Assembly: GCA_024220505.1 (NCBI GenBank)
Contig: JAKZZE010000028.1
Location: 372,001 to 436,000, forward strand
Direction of reading: 5' to 3'
From: Rhizopus arrhizus
Taxonomy: Eukaryota; Mucoromycota; Mucoromycetes; Mucorales; Rhizopodaceae
DNA length: 64,000 nucleotides
Made by a program: the position numbers and the translations under genes. Of the stretch, positions 1 through 11,117 are shown piece by piece. Position 1 is the first letter of the stretch. The number at the start of each line of letters is the position of its first letter. Below the pieces are notes generated by a model that saw only the letters and a program-made list of their open reading frames with translations, ran no database searches and was not told where the DNA came from.

Positions 1-1
1 G

Positions 2-915
2 ATGAATGCTCTATCTTCTATTGGGGTAAATCCTTCAGGATTCTCCAAGCTCCTATGCTCTTGATTTTATGCTCAAATAGTTCGGCCACAAATGGAATAT
101 GGCATAGCTATCAACTGCTTCAATCACACGCAGCTGAAAACTCTAGAAGAGGCACAAAACAAATGCATACGTAAGATCTATGGCGCATCTGGAAAAACAT
201 CCACCAAGGTGATGCTGCATTTGGCTAAGTTGCCTACAATGAAAGAAAGGGTAGCTATCCTGCAAGCCCAATTCCTCTTTCGTTCATTATCTTTACCTGA
301 GGACACACTACTATATCTCTTAATGCCGCACATACAGTACACAAAAGGTCATCAATCGTATAGACCATCAAAAACTGCTCTGTGGAGATTGATGCCGCCG
401 ACAATAGCCGATTTAGATGCTCGAGGCTTTAGAGCGATAAAAAAGAAATTTCTTCACTCTAACCTTGAAAAACAGATCCAAGGTAAGAACTCCAAATTAC
501 TATCCAGCTGTCGACCAACAATCACTCTCGACCCCATCTTGTGACTACCAATGACTCATGAAGAAAGAAGTCGATGTATACGATGACGCCTTGGTTGGTT
601 GCCGGGTGGGGCTCCCAAACCCTGCCCTCGCCATCCCAACAATAACCTGTCAAGACGACATGCCATCAGTTGCCTCAATACGTATCGCCGACTCTGTATG
701 CCTGAAACAATAGCCGACCCTATATCTTTCCTTTTGAATATGCTTCCGACACGTGTATTTGTTCCCTCTAGTATTGCTTTGTCCTGGACCTGGCGATGGC
801 CCGTTATATGTTCTATTCTCCATGAATTAGATCAACTACAACACGATACAACCATTCCATGCAAGGCACCTCATGGCCAAAAACTAATTGAATGGCTGAG
901 TCAATTCAACTAACT
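2..915 (+). pseudogene. LINE (non-LTR retrotransposon) ORF2 3' end, decayed
   Basis: One reading frame runs from the left edge to the TAA at about 911-913 and reads like the post-RT tail of a fungal LINE ORF2: a segment around 'QMEYGIAI', then a Cys/His cluster after 'LPGGAPKPC', and a leucine-rich end. The same frame carries TGA stops at 62-64, 542-544 and 584-586. The TGA at 584 sits where Trp would be expected (R-stop-RLGWLPGG), so point decay rather than splicing explains the breaks. The element starts outside the window. Family assignment rests on pattern recognition of these motifs and on the second, similar copy at 1940-2324. Confidence 0.6.
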
Positions 916-1364
916 TCGTATGTCTCTCTATGTATCCTACTTTCCTTTCTCATTTTTTACCCTTGAACCAGAAGGGATTTTTTTGCTTAACACTCACTTC
1001 CAGATTATATTCTATAGAACCTCCTACATCTTTTTATCTATAATAAAGAATACTAAATAGTCTCATTGTATTTACTTTGTCTTATTTTTTTATTTATTTT
1101 ATTACTATCTGAAACGTCACATTTGCATAACTACCTGCTTGAGTTTGTTGAGAACGTATTTGCTGTCTCAGCCAGAAATCATCGTGAAGGAAACATCAAG
1201 GTACTTTACATTCTTATTTAAACTTTATTTGTACATAGATTGGAATAAAAAATAATACGTTGTTTCAGGACAGTGAGGATTAACTTGCCAGAGAACTGTC
1301 TTTATGTCATCAACTGCAAGCATTGGCGAAATACAAAATGTTAGTTAATTACAAGAACAATATA

Positions 1365-1959
1365 TTAAAAAAGGAATAAATCAATCGGCTGGTTTGTTCT
1401 TTTAATAACTGATGGGATGAGGGTAATGATGATGTAGAGCATGAATAGAAAAAAGGGGAGGGTAAAAATAGTATTAAAGGTATTAAACGTGGTAAACCAA
1501 TGCCAACAACATCTAATCGTATAATGCTTTGCTGATATCTTCAATTTTCTTATCATTTTCTCGCTTGTTTCCGATGCCATTTGCCAAGTCCGTTAACTGG
1601 CTGTTAAGTAACTTGTTGTCAATAATGGTGATTTGGTCTTGTTCTTTAAACAGTAAGTGGATTTTGATCAATATTTTATTAACAGTTGAATCCTTTTTCG
1701 TCTTGGTAATCAGTTTTAGCAATGTCTTCAATTCTAATGCAGCGTTTTCCCCATCTTTGATAACTTGTGTTGCAATTTCCCTGAAAAGCAAAGATCCAAT
1801 CTTTTCTTGAGATATGGATGGCTGACTCGACTCTTGATCTGACAGTGTCCAGATTGTCAAAGGTTGTAATTCCAGCTGCGAAGAAATCGTTGAAACCGAC
1901 CGGCACATGGTATAAGTCGACAGATGGTTGAATTTGCTTCTCACCTGTCTATATAACAC
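1365..1959 (-). pseudogene. Unassigned ORF between two LINE fragments
   Basis: A 148-codon frame (1959 down to 1513) encodes a polar, Lys/Gln/Leu-rich, probably helical sequence ending KIEDISKALYD. An overlapping frame (1580 down to 1365) adds a hydrophobic stretch of about 25 residues that would make one membrane segment. The two do not join cleanly without a frameshift. I recognise no family. It lies between two LINE 3' ends, so it may be the remnant of a host gene broken by insertion, or non-coding. Low confidence that it is expressed. Confidence 0.2.
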
Positions 1960-2330
1960 TGCGATCCCGCGACAAGATTCTTTTCCTTACCTAGGCATCC
2001 CCATACGCCCTGGTGGCCTCCCCAAACCGTGTATCTACCACCTATTTGATCTACTAACAAGGTATCATGCCACTGAATGCCTTCATATGCATCGACGTCT
2101 GCAAATGCCACGATCTATCCCTGACCTCTGTCATTTCTCTTAAACAAGCTGCCCACTTTCAAAAAGAAACCAACCGACAAAAACCGCTCAAAGCATATTG
2201 CATGGTCTATTCGTTGGCCAATTATCTGTTACATGAACTAGATTATTTGCATCACGATCAAATCTCTCCTGATGTTCCCCCTCTTGGCCAAAAATTATTA
2301 TCTTGGTTATTCTCTAGCTCTTAAATGTAT
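1940..2330 (+). pseudogene. Second LINE ORF2 C-terminal fragment, frameshifted
   Basis: The sequence repeats the tail seen at 600-913: a 'PGGLPKPC' segment, then 'RYHATECLHMHRRLQMP', which parallels 'RRHAISCLNTYRRLCMP' in the first copy. It ends with 'LLHELDYLHHDQ...GQKLLSWL', matching 'ILHELDQLQHDT...GQKLIEWL'. The first half is in frame 2 and the second in frame 3, so a frameshift near 2130 separates them. Only the last part of the element is present, as expected for 5'-truncated LINE insertions. The two copies have diverged considerably, suggesting independent and old insertions. Confidence 0.55.
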
Positions 2331-2559
2331 GGATTACACCTTCCTATCATCTTCCCTTCTTTATCCTTTTTGGCTATCAAAAAGGTTTTTAGTTTCTCTA
2401 ACACTTCTTTGAACTGGCCCGGGCAATACAATATGTCAAATATTATGTGCTCATTTTGGGTTTTAAAATTTTTACAAATAAAAAATTATTCTTTAATCGT
2501 ACAAAGGAACAAACAGCTTTGTATTGCATACTTAAATCACTACCAGCAAGATGACGTAT

Positions 2560-5020
2560 AATAATTAAGAGTCCGAAAACAAACTGAATGGCTATCATCT
2601 GGTGATCTCACCATTGGCAACATTTCCTCTTTATAAAAAGCGACACCACAAAAGAATGTTACAACTAAAACTCACATACTGTGTGAGTCTTCATTGGATA
2701 CCAATAGTTGCGTCTAATCCGTTTAATGGATCTACTGTAAATATTCTTAAAGTCAATTTTGATATCATGTAGCTTGCTCTTTATCACATCTTGACCGTCG
2801 CACAGTTCGAATTGGTAAATTAAAAAAAGAATATGAATTTTAAATATACATGGCTTAGCGTACATTGGCTATATAAGTACAATGCATTTTATTGGGAGCT
2901 TCTGCATAGGACATTCAGACGCATTATATGGTACAATTTTCCTTAGTAATGGATATGATGGCAGCATTTTTATTTTCGTCTATATCAATTTTTCTCTTCC
3001 TTTTAATAGAAAAACCCTAATTTTCTTTCCCACCAATGAAAAGCAAAGCAATTACTATTGGTTGCATGCCGATGCTTCCTTTGTAGACAAGTTTTTAAAT
3101 TTCCAGAAATGCTTGCTATACATATATCCACACATAAGATTAGTGCTTTCGTATTAATTCTTGCTACATTTTTTGCGTGTAATTGAAAATTAATGTATAG
3201 CCAACAGCTTTTCAGCCTCAAATTCATACAAATATGGAAACCAACAATTTTGTTAAAAAAATTGAAAGCTGGCGGGGTCACTTGAAGGCAGCATGTTTGT
3301 GTAGAAAAAGAAATAAAAAAGTAAACTTCTTAATATGCATCCTTATGAATAATGTGTAGTCATATTGTGTTTAGAATATAACGGAATATATGTAGAATGG
3401 AATACAAAAAGAAAAAGAAAGGCAATCTCTTAAGTAACTAAGAAAGCTTCTATCCCCGCTTATCGTTCAAAGATTGACTGGTGATAGCCTCTTCTTTCAC
3501 AAGTGAAGCTATTTTGTACGCAACTGGTGTGATAAGCCGTGAGATTTAGTCGTGCGTATGTTAAGGCTTTGACTGGAATTATATTGCTTGTATGAGAATA
3601 ACCTGTCAAAAAGTTTCAAAAGTGGTATAGTTATCTACCATACAACAGTTAACATGACAGACATCCATATACATATCTCTGAACATGAACAAGAATCAGA
3701 TATTTCTAATCATATACACATAATCCTTTTTTTTTAATTCTAAAAAAGTACAAGTTTTATTGGTGATGTACAGAACGCGATTACTTCCTAATTATCTCTT
3801 TCGATAATTATACATGTCAATTATTAGATACTGAATTAGAAGCTCTAAATGCCATATAGACCTCATATTAGTATTAGCTAGTAACAATCAGTCTAGTAAC
3901 CGCAACTTTAGCTAAGTATTTTATTTCATCTTCATTATTCAAATACTTTTTTTTCTGCAGAGGTAAGTAGATCACTGTTTGAATTATCTGACATAAAGGT
4001 CTGCTGAATTTCAGATACATCTTTAACGTTCTCTTCCGTAGTATCAGCAAATGACCAATCACAACCAAAGCATTACATTAATAGCTTTTGGTTTGCCAAA
4101 GCTGTTTATAAAGTTGAAAATTGAAGAATATAATACAAGGAGCATATAAAAAAGCAGTGGGCATCCTTTTATTACCTGAAGCTTCGTTAAAACGATTAGT
4201 TTTCGATGTAAACTACTGTAATAACTTGTATACAACATTTTTACATTCAAATCTTTCTTCTTCAAATGAAACACGCTTTATATGGTATAGTCAGTATGCT
4301 AAACAGTTGTTATATTTTACTAATAATTGGATCCTGTTTTTGAAAGATCGGAATGTGCAAGTCTGAGAAACAGCAAAGGTTACACGCATATTTTAGTTTA
4401 AAAACTTCAAACCTTAAATTGAAATTTGTATGGCTCTCAGCCCTTTATTCAGTGAAAACATTCAACTTGCATCCCAAAAAAGCACTTTAATTACCAAGTT
4501 AAAATCGTAAAGTAAATTCATCTCTTTCCCTCCCTTCCTCTCTTTGTTGATTGATAATCTTTTATTTAGTCAAAAGGATTTTTTTTAGGATAAGATAGAG
4601 CCAACCTAAAGTAGACGTTAAGAAATAGGTATAAAACCCTGCTTTGATGTTACAAGCGTTATCGCTGTAATTTGTTAAAAGGACCCTTTTATTGAACATA
4701 ACAGTGATTGATTACACACACGCACGAACATATTATTCGGTTCCGATAAATCTATTTATAGTTACGGAATAGAAGCATGAATTATACTCAATTATTTTGG
4801 ATAGGAAATACAATCAAAAAGTATAAAAGAAAAGCATTTAATTGATCATAACTACACTCGAGTTTGCCCTTAAATTGTTAAAGACGTGCATTATTGTTCT
4901 TATTACTTTAAAGAAAAGAGAAAGAGAAGCTGTTTCAGAAAACTGAAGCAACCCCTTTTATTTATTTTTTAAGATTTGTCAAAGTTTACTTTCTTTTTCT
5001 TCTTCTTTTATTTTTATTTA
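2560..5020. other. Gene-poor AT-rich stretch
   Basis: No reading frame here looks like a conserved protein. Several short open frames exist on both strands (for example 2882-3157 and 4121-4366 on plus, 3003-3281 on minus), but none has a recognisable motif or convincing splice sites. The last 300 bases before 5023 are rich in T and A and probably hold the promoter and 5' leader of the ARF-GEF gene. Decayed transposon sequence is possible but I could not identify any. Confidence 0.4.
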
Positions 5021-5022
5021 GT

Positions 5023-7712
5023 ATGGACAATTTATTTAATTCAAAGCCGACACATAACGTCTCGTTGATTGATTGTCGTGAACGTAACAGTAAGTAAAGT
5101 ATCTTATTTAAAAATGTAGCTATATCTATTATGATTATATAGAGCAACAGCCTATAATGAACTCACCAAAGATTTCAAAACATTCTTCCAATGTAATAAC
5201 AAAGGTAAGCTAATTGTCATTTATTCTTCAGATTAAGGTTTTTATCCCTTTTAATCTCCTTCTTTATAGTCCCTAAAGGCATTTCTAAAGAGACTAAAAG
5301 GTTCAAATGTGAGTAAGAATCATAATATTTACTTTCAATAAACACTCATTGATTATTTACTGTTTTGCAGATCCGTCAAGAAACTCAAGCTTATGTACCC
5401 AATCGAGATATGCTGCCATTCATCATTATTGAAGACGGTGAAGATAATACACTTGTGCCTTCTCCATCCATTTATTATAAACCAAAAAGTAAGCCTGTTG
5501 ATCTATCCTCTAGAGATAGTAGCAATATTCGCCATTCACTTGATTTAAGCACCCTTTACAACTTTGATTCGCAACAAGGCTATACAGTAAATGATTATGG
5601 TAGTACAAGAAAAATTCAAGCATAAACTTCACTTATCAACTCACTTTGTAATATCCTTTGATCGTTAGAAGCAATATCGAATAGAAATGGCGATAGATTG
5701 AAATCAGTAAGAGAAGATGATCTAAAAAAATTGAGGGAGAATGCACTGCAGGGTTCCCTTGACGAGGAAATACAGAGAAGGCTATGGAACGAAGATGTTA
5801 CGTTTTGCTCAAAAGAGAAAATATCCGAATGGTTAGGTACAAAGTAAGTAACAATTTTACAAAAGAGAAAATTTCTGTTGTTTTTAATGTAATCAAGTAG
5901 TGAGCCATTCAGAGTACAGGTATTACACCTTTACATGCAGAATTTCGATTTTAAAAACAAAAAACTGGATGAAGCCTTTCGTATGCTATGCTCCAAACTC
6001 TACTTAAAAGCAGAATCACAGCAATTGGATCGTATCCTTGAAGCCTTTGCAAAGAGATTTCACGAGTGTAATCCAACAACACTGCTTCACTCTGTCGATG
6101 TTGTACATGCAGTAGCCTATTCCTTGTTGTTACTCAATACGGATTTACACGTCGTTTCAAACAAAGGGAATAGAATGACACGCTCTAATTTTATTAAAAA
6201 CACAATGGAGACCGTTCAAACACTCATGTTTCCTCAAATTCAAGACCGCGTTACTAAATTTGATAGTTCTGATTTGTACAGTTATAGAAAGATATCCCCC
6301 AGTATGTCCTCTCCTTCTTTTGGAAGCTTCAAGAGCTTTTTGGATGATCATGATTTACAACCCTCTAATGGTGGTATCTTGTTACAAACATTGGATGTCC
6401 TCAAATCAAACATCACCTGGAAAAGCAGCAAAAGTAATTATTGTCCTTTGGATGAAAGCTTGACAAGAACTCAGCGCACTTGGTTATTAGATATTGAATC
6501 CTTATTAAAGGTAAAGAGAGAGAGAAAAAAAGAAAATGAAAAAGATAACAATGGGAGAAACAGTAAAGCATCCCGAGTACAACTCCACATCTTCTTTTGT
6601 CTCAATCAGAAGCTTAATCATACCTACTTGAAATAAATAGGAAATGTACAATGAAGTCAAGGCACATCGAATTGACCAAGCAGAAATTAAAAGTACAAAT
6701 ATATCAAAGGCCATTATTCAAAGATCAAAGACGTTACCCAAAAGTGAGCATCGAAAAGTACTTCGACGACGAAGAGGCCATTCGGTCGGAACCAAAAATA
6801 AGCCACTTCCTCCAATCCCGCATCAAAAGATAGAAACCGAATTTAACCAGATACCTGCCCAAGAACACAAACAGGGAATTGTGATGAGAAAATGCGTGAT
6901 GGAAGCAGCAGACAAGAAGGCGAGAAATAGACAATGGCAACTTTGTTACTTAATATCCAGTGAGACCGAGCTTATGATGTATAGACCCATACTAAAGAGC
7001 GATAGCAAAGGGATGAGGAGAAAGAGCATGATATTTTGGCATCAGTCAGTTTGTCCATCATTTTCACTTCAAGACATTGTCAACAGCGAGACGGATGAGT
7101 GGCAACCAGATCCCAATCAACCACCCTTGGCTGCCATCCCACTTAATCACTGCTACGCTACCTCTCTTTTACCTCCTGGTTGGAATGGGCAACGTCCGCA
7201 CGTGTTTCGATTGGAAACAGCGGATGGTGGATTGTGGATGTTTGAAACAACAGACCTGTATGCTGTACAAGCTTGGGTTGAGGCGGTCAATCATGCTGCT
7301 GCCTTGATCAGCAAGAGCCCTATGCAAGGTGCAGTATGTAATATTGATTATGGCTGGGATTGCGACAAAAATACAATGATGAATCATATTGCGGTTTGGC
7401 ATCCGCCCACACCATGTATGATTCAAAGCACTTTAAGCTTAAATGAACAATACAAGGAATTAAAGTCTCAAATTAGAGAATTGGCACAACAATTGGATCA
7501 GCATCGCTTATTAAAACCAATTATTGATAAAAAGGTAAAGGGAGGGAGAAGTAGCAAGGCTTAAATGTGTATCTCATGAAATAATGTAGTCTCCAGCAAG
7601 TTATCGTAACCAAGCTATTGTGAATTGGGATAAGAAGTTTCACTATGTTTCAAATGAATTAACCAAGCTTAGATGCTACAGGGATGTTCTCAAACAAAAA
7701 GTGACCACGTAA
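5023..7712 (+). CDS. ARF guanine-nucleotide exchange factor, Sec7 + PH (EFA6/PSD/Yel1-like)
   Basis: Predicted to load GTP onto ARF-family GTPases at membranes. I read about eight exons: 5023-5089, short exons near 5143 and 5271, one from 5371 to about 5599, 5669-5843, 5901-6510, 6641-7534 and 7590-7712. Introns begin with GTAAG-like donors and phases match. The Sec7 domain runs from about 5700 to 6260: 'EPFRVQVLHLYMQNFDF', 'AESQQLDRILEAFAKRFHECNP' and 'YSLLLLNTDLHV', the last being the conserved helix of the ARF-binding groove. A linker follows in which 'LLK-EMYNEVKAHRI' resembles the post-Sec7 segment of EFA6/PSD proteins. The PH domain (about 6870-7300) ends in the usual Trp helix (YAVQAWVEAVNHAA). 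A C-terminal coiled coil follows. The N-terminal 150 residues are disordered and Ser-rich. The donor near 5600 and the exact 5' exons are the least certain parts. Confidence 0.85.
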
Positions 7713-7889
7713 ATATTATGTTTATGTTGCTGCTGGTTCACGCACTTTTATTTTATATATTATAATTTACATGCATTTGCATGTATTTTAGATTTTTTGT
7801 AATTTTTTCCTCCTCTTTTTTATGCAAATAAAAAAGATATTTTGCTTTTGTTTTCAAATACTTGTTTTATACGGAAGGGATAGAAAGGG

Positions 7890-8381
7890 TCAAAAGAAGA
7901 ATATGTCACAACAGTGGTAAAAAAGAGAGATGAAGGATACAAAAAGAAAGAAAGAAAGAGGTATAGGTAGATGATGAGATCTATTTGAAATGTGTAATCG
8001 ACCATACTTGCCTATAGTATCGTCCGGAAGTGGGGCGGATTGCGAAGGGCGTGCGCTCGAAGCGGTTGATGTATTTAAACCAGCGGTATGCGTAGGATAG
8101 TATGTGAAAATAAATGATGTTGGTGAAGGTGAGTAGTAAGACGCCGGGGCAGCAGCAGAACTATTGATGAAAACGGTCATATTGCGAGCATTGCTAGGCA
8201 CTGTGCTTATATTGAATGCAGACGGTGAGGGTGTGAATCCATCAATATCGGTCATATTAAATGGACTAGAAGAGGTATGGGCAAGTGGTGCGGTGGATAC
8301 CTCAGAAACGAGCTGTCCTTGAGTCACCATGAAAGTAAAAAAGAAATGTAATAGTAATGTAAATAAACCCAGGCTTTTCAT
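7890..8381 (-). CDS. Small secreted or surface Ser/Thr-rich protein
   Basis: This 163-residue protein opens with a classical signal peptide (MKSLGLFTLLLHFFFTFMVTQG). The body of about 110 residues is rich in Ser, Thr, Ala and Pro, with at least five N-glycosylation sequons (NMT, NIS, NMT, NSS, NTS). It ends in a hydrophobic, Phe-rich stretch (about residues 140-163) that could anchor it to the membrane or serve as a GPI-attachment signal. Such an architecture fits a fungal cell-wall or plasma-membrane glycoprotein. No enzymatic domain is visible. A small intron near 8010 that would change the C-terminus cannot be excluded. Its 3' end converges on the ARF-GEF gene, whose stop is at 7712. Confidence 0.6.
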   Translation of the reverse strand: MKSLGLFTLLLHFFFTFMVTQGQLVSEVSTAPLAHTSSSPFNMTDIDGFTPSPSAFNISTVPSNARNMTVFINSSAAAPASYYSPSPTSFIFTYYPTHTAGLNTSTASSARPSQSAPLPDDTIGKYGRLHISNRSHHLPIPLSFFLFVSFISLFYHCCDIFFF

Positions 8382-8753
8382 AAAGCAGACTTTTCTAAAA
8401 TATATTCATTCTAAAGAAAAGAGATGAATAGAATGGAAGCAAATTAAAATAAAGAGATGATGTTTTACCCAGTGAGCCAAAAATAAAGTTAAGGAGCCAA
8501 AAAGGAGATTAAAAAGGATGATAGGAAGCGCTTTGTATTCAGCACATTATGAAATAGACGCCTCTAGATCTAGAAATCAAACTTCTTGCATCATCAATAT
8601 ATCTTAACTTTGTATACAAAATCGTAATAAAATCAAAAAAGAAAACCTTATTAGATAGAAGCAGAACATACAAGATATATGTATTAGAGTCATTTTTGCT
8701 TATAAATCGTAATGAACTGTGTATGTGAGTTTCAAAAATTCACTACTAATGTT

Positions 8754-9710
8754 TTATGTTTTTGTTTTATATTTTCTCGCAGCAAAATAATCCACTAAAG
8801 GGCTTGCCAGAAGCTTTGCCCATAATGCCAAGTATCCAAACCAAGCAGGTATATATACTTCTCTTTCTCGTAAATCAGATGCCAGTATGATGCGACGTGC
8901 TACATGATTGGCAGACAACTTGTTCTTGGTTGAGCCTGAAATGTCTCCTTGGCCAAGAGATTTATCTACAGCAGATTGCCTCAAATTGGTATCCACAGTA
9001 CCAGGACAAATCAAACCTATGTGGACATCCAATGGACGCAGCTCTACACGAAGCGAATCAAAAAAGCCGTGAAGAGCATGTTTAGATCCTGCATACAGTG
9101 CTCGTGTTGGCGCTCCCGCTTTTCCTGCAATGGAAGACACGACTAAAAAATTAGGTGAAACTGAGGATTCTATAAGCATAGGCAAGAATAGTTTAGCTGT
9201 CCAGACCGCTGCAAAGTAATTGATGGTAGTAATCGTTTCAAGTGCTTCACTTAGGGCGTTTTTCTCCGTTGTCTTTGTCTTGACCACCTTTGTTTTTGAA
9301 TCAATTTCAATACCACAAGATTCTAAAAAGGAGCGAACAGATAACATTCCAGCACAATAGATGACTGTATCTGCACCCTGTAGCTTTTCTTTTGTAAATT
9401 CTGCCAGCTTTTCCAAATCGCTTTCTATTGTGACATCACCATCCATAAAATGTACGTCTGAAGCACCAAGATCTTTACATTCGACCTGAAGCTTTTGAAG
9501 TAATTCAGCACGACGAGCAAATAAAATAAGTTTTGCACCACGAGATGCATATTGCAAGGCGCATTCTTTTCCAATTCCAGAAGAGCATCCCAAAATGACT
9601 ACCCGTTCCTTTTTAGGTTTCAGCTGTTTTGTACGATTCTTTATTCTTTTCCTTAAAAGAAAATAATGTCCCAAGATTAAAGCCGTTACTGCTACAATAA
9701 ACTTTTGCAT
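8754..9710 (-). CDS. Short-chain dehydrogenase/reductase, membrane-anchored (DHRS7/Tsc10-like)
   Basis: Intronless, 318 residues. The N-terminus is a hydrophobic anchor (about residues 3-19) followed by a basic stretch, typical of ER-membrane SDRs. The Rossmann cofactor motif is GCSSGIG (about residues 41-47, TGxxxGxG type). 'DGDV' follows in the acidic position and 'YCAG' replaces the usual NNAG. The catalytic Ser lies in VVSSIAGK and the catalytic Tyr/Lys pair is YAGSK, followed by 'ICPGTVDT'. These features fit NAD(P)H-dependent reduction of a lipid or steroid-like carbonyl. 3-ketodihydrosphingosine reductase and DHRS7-type enzymes both have this layout, and I cannot choose between them from sequence alone. 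The gene is followed at 130 bp by another minus-strand gene upstream (9841-11117). Confidence 0.85.
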   Translation of the reverse strand: MQKFIVAVTALILGHYFLLRKRIKNRTKQLKPKKERVVILGCSSGIGKECALQYASRGAKLILFARRAELLQKLQVECKDLGASDVHFMDGDVTIESDLEKLAEFTKEKLQGADTVIYCAGMLSVRSFLESCGIEIDSKTKVVKTKTTEKNALSEALETITTINYFAAVWTAKLFLPMLIESSVSPNFLVVSSIAGKAGAPTRALYAGSKHALHGFFDSLRVELRPLDVHIGLICPGTVDTNLRQSAVDKSLGQGDISGSTKNKLSANHVARRIILASDLREREVYIPAWFGYLALWAKLLASPLVDYFAARKYKTKT

Positions 9711-9840
9711 AACTTTAAAGAAAAAGGCGAAGAGGGCTTTCTTGAAAATAAAATGGTCTGACCTTTAATGCAACACCCATTGTTATGGTTACATGGCAAT
9801 TTTTATTTTACACATTTTCACGTACTTGCTACGTAGAAAA

Positions 9841-11117
9841 TTACTGATTAAGGTTAATTTGTCTCAAGTTGTACTTTGAGACGTTTCTAGTTCTACTGAT
9901 AATAACAGTTTCTGCCTCCTCTATTTCATCCAAACTCTCCTTTTCCATTTTGGCCACAGATTTGGCTTTTTTTGTTGTCATTTTTTTGATCACCTTTGTT
10001 TTAGCCATTTTCGTTCGTCTTAAAATCTGTCTTACTGGGGAGAAAGCAGACGTTCGACCACCAATCTTTTACAAATACATGTTATCTCCAGATACTACCA
10101 AAGAAAAAGCCAATACTTACCGTTTCAAATTTTAAAATCTGTCCATCAGGCAAAACACCTTTCCCAAGACCTTTTCCTTTGTTCCATCTATATTTCATTA
10201 ACCAATCTTTTGGGAGCTTTGATTCGTCAGCTTCAACTGCTACGGCAGTTTCACAAACATATTTTGTTTTATGATAAAGTGATAAAAGTTCTTCTTTGGT
10301 TAATGTATTCGAGTGTTGAGCCGGATGTATCTTTGCTTGAAATAAGATTTCATCTGCTACCCAATTACCAACACCAGCCGAAAATGACTGGTCAAGTAAA
10401 AGCGTTTTTGTTGGTACTGCCCTTTTACGGACCAGTTCTGAGAATTCTTCAAAGGATGGCATGTTTAGAACTGGATCAAAGCCCAACTTGCTGATTGGTT
10501 CGACCTTCATTGGATCACCATCTACTAACCTTAGTCTGGATAACCTTCTTGGGTCTTTAAAACCGAAATTAACAATTTTCCCTGTGGCAGGGTCTTCAAA
10601 TGTGATTAGAAGTTTCCAAAAACGAGGTGGCCATTCCTTTTCTTCATGCTCAAACTAGAACAAAATGAGCTTCTTTCATTAAAAGTAACAGCAATCAACT
10701 TACTCGAATGCCTCCTGTCATACCTAGATGTGCCACTATGTGGGGCCCTTCATTAAATACTATATTGCACTTTAGGAGCTGAAATACTTTTTTGGTTGTA
10801 GAAACTTACATAGCACAAAATACTTTCCCCATCTCTTTGTCTCAACCAATGTTTTGCTTAGGATTGCATTTGCAAAATCCTCATCGGATTTCCCAGCAAA
10901 TACCAAGTGATCAGGGTTCTATTTTTTATTTTTTCTTTTGATTAATTTACAGTTACAAAGCATGATTGATAACTTTTTACAGTTTTGACATTGATAATTT
11001 TATAATCTATAGCTTGTCTATGAATGCGAAGCCTAGCTCGTTCTACCTGGAGTATTTTATGAGCAATTGGAATGAAAAAAAAAGAAAATTACATCAAACC
11101 TCTGCGATTTCAGGCAT
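9841..11117 (-). CDS. Formamidopyrimidine/8-oxoguanine DNA glycosylase (plant/fungal FPG1 type)
   Basis: Predicted bifunctional base-excision repair enzyme for oxidised purines. The start ATG (11117-11115) gives MPEIAEVER, the conserved Fpg N-terminus in which Pro2 is the Schiff-base nucleophile and Glu3 the acid. The first exon is only 18 bases. Later exons give 'NPDHLVFAGKSDEDF', 'HIVAHLGMTGGI' (usual 'HLGMTG' motif) and 'GFKDPRRLSRL'. The helix-two-turn-helix DNA-binding segment is 'SFSAGVGNWVADEILFQAKIHP'. In place of a bacterial zinc finger the protein has 'KGKGLGKGVLPDGQILKFET|IGGRTSAF', the zincless-finger form known from plant and fungal homologues. The splice KFET|IGGRTSAF (donor GTAAGT) leads into a Lys-rich tail (KTKVIKKMTTKKAK), a possible nuclear signal, ending at TAA 9841-9843. 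Confidence 0.88.
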
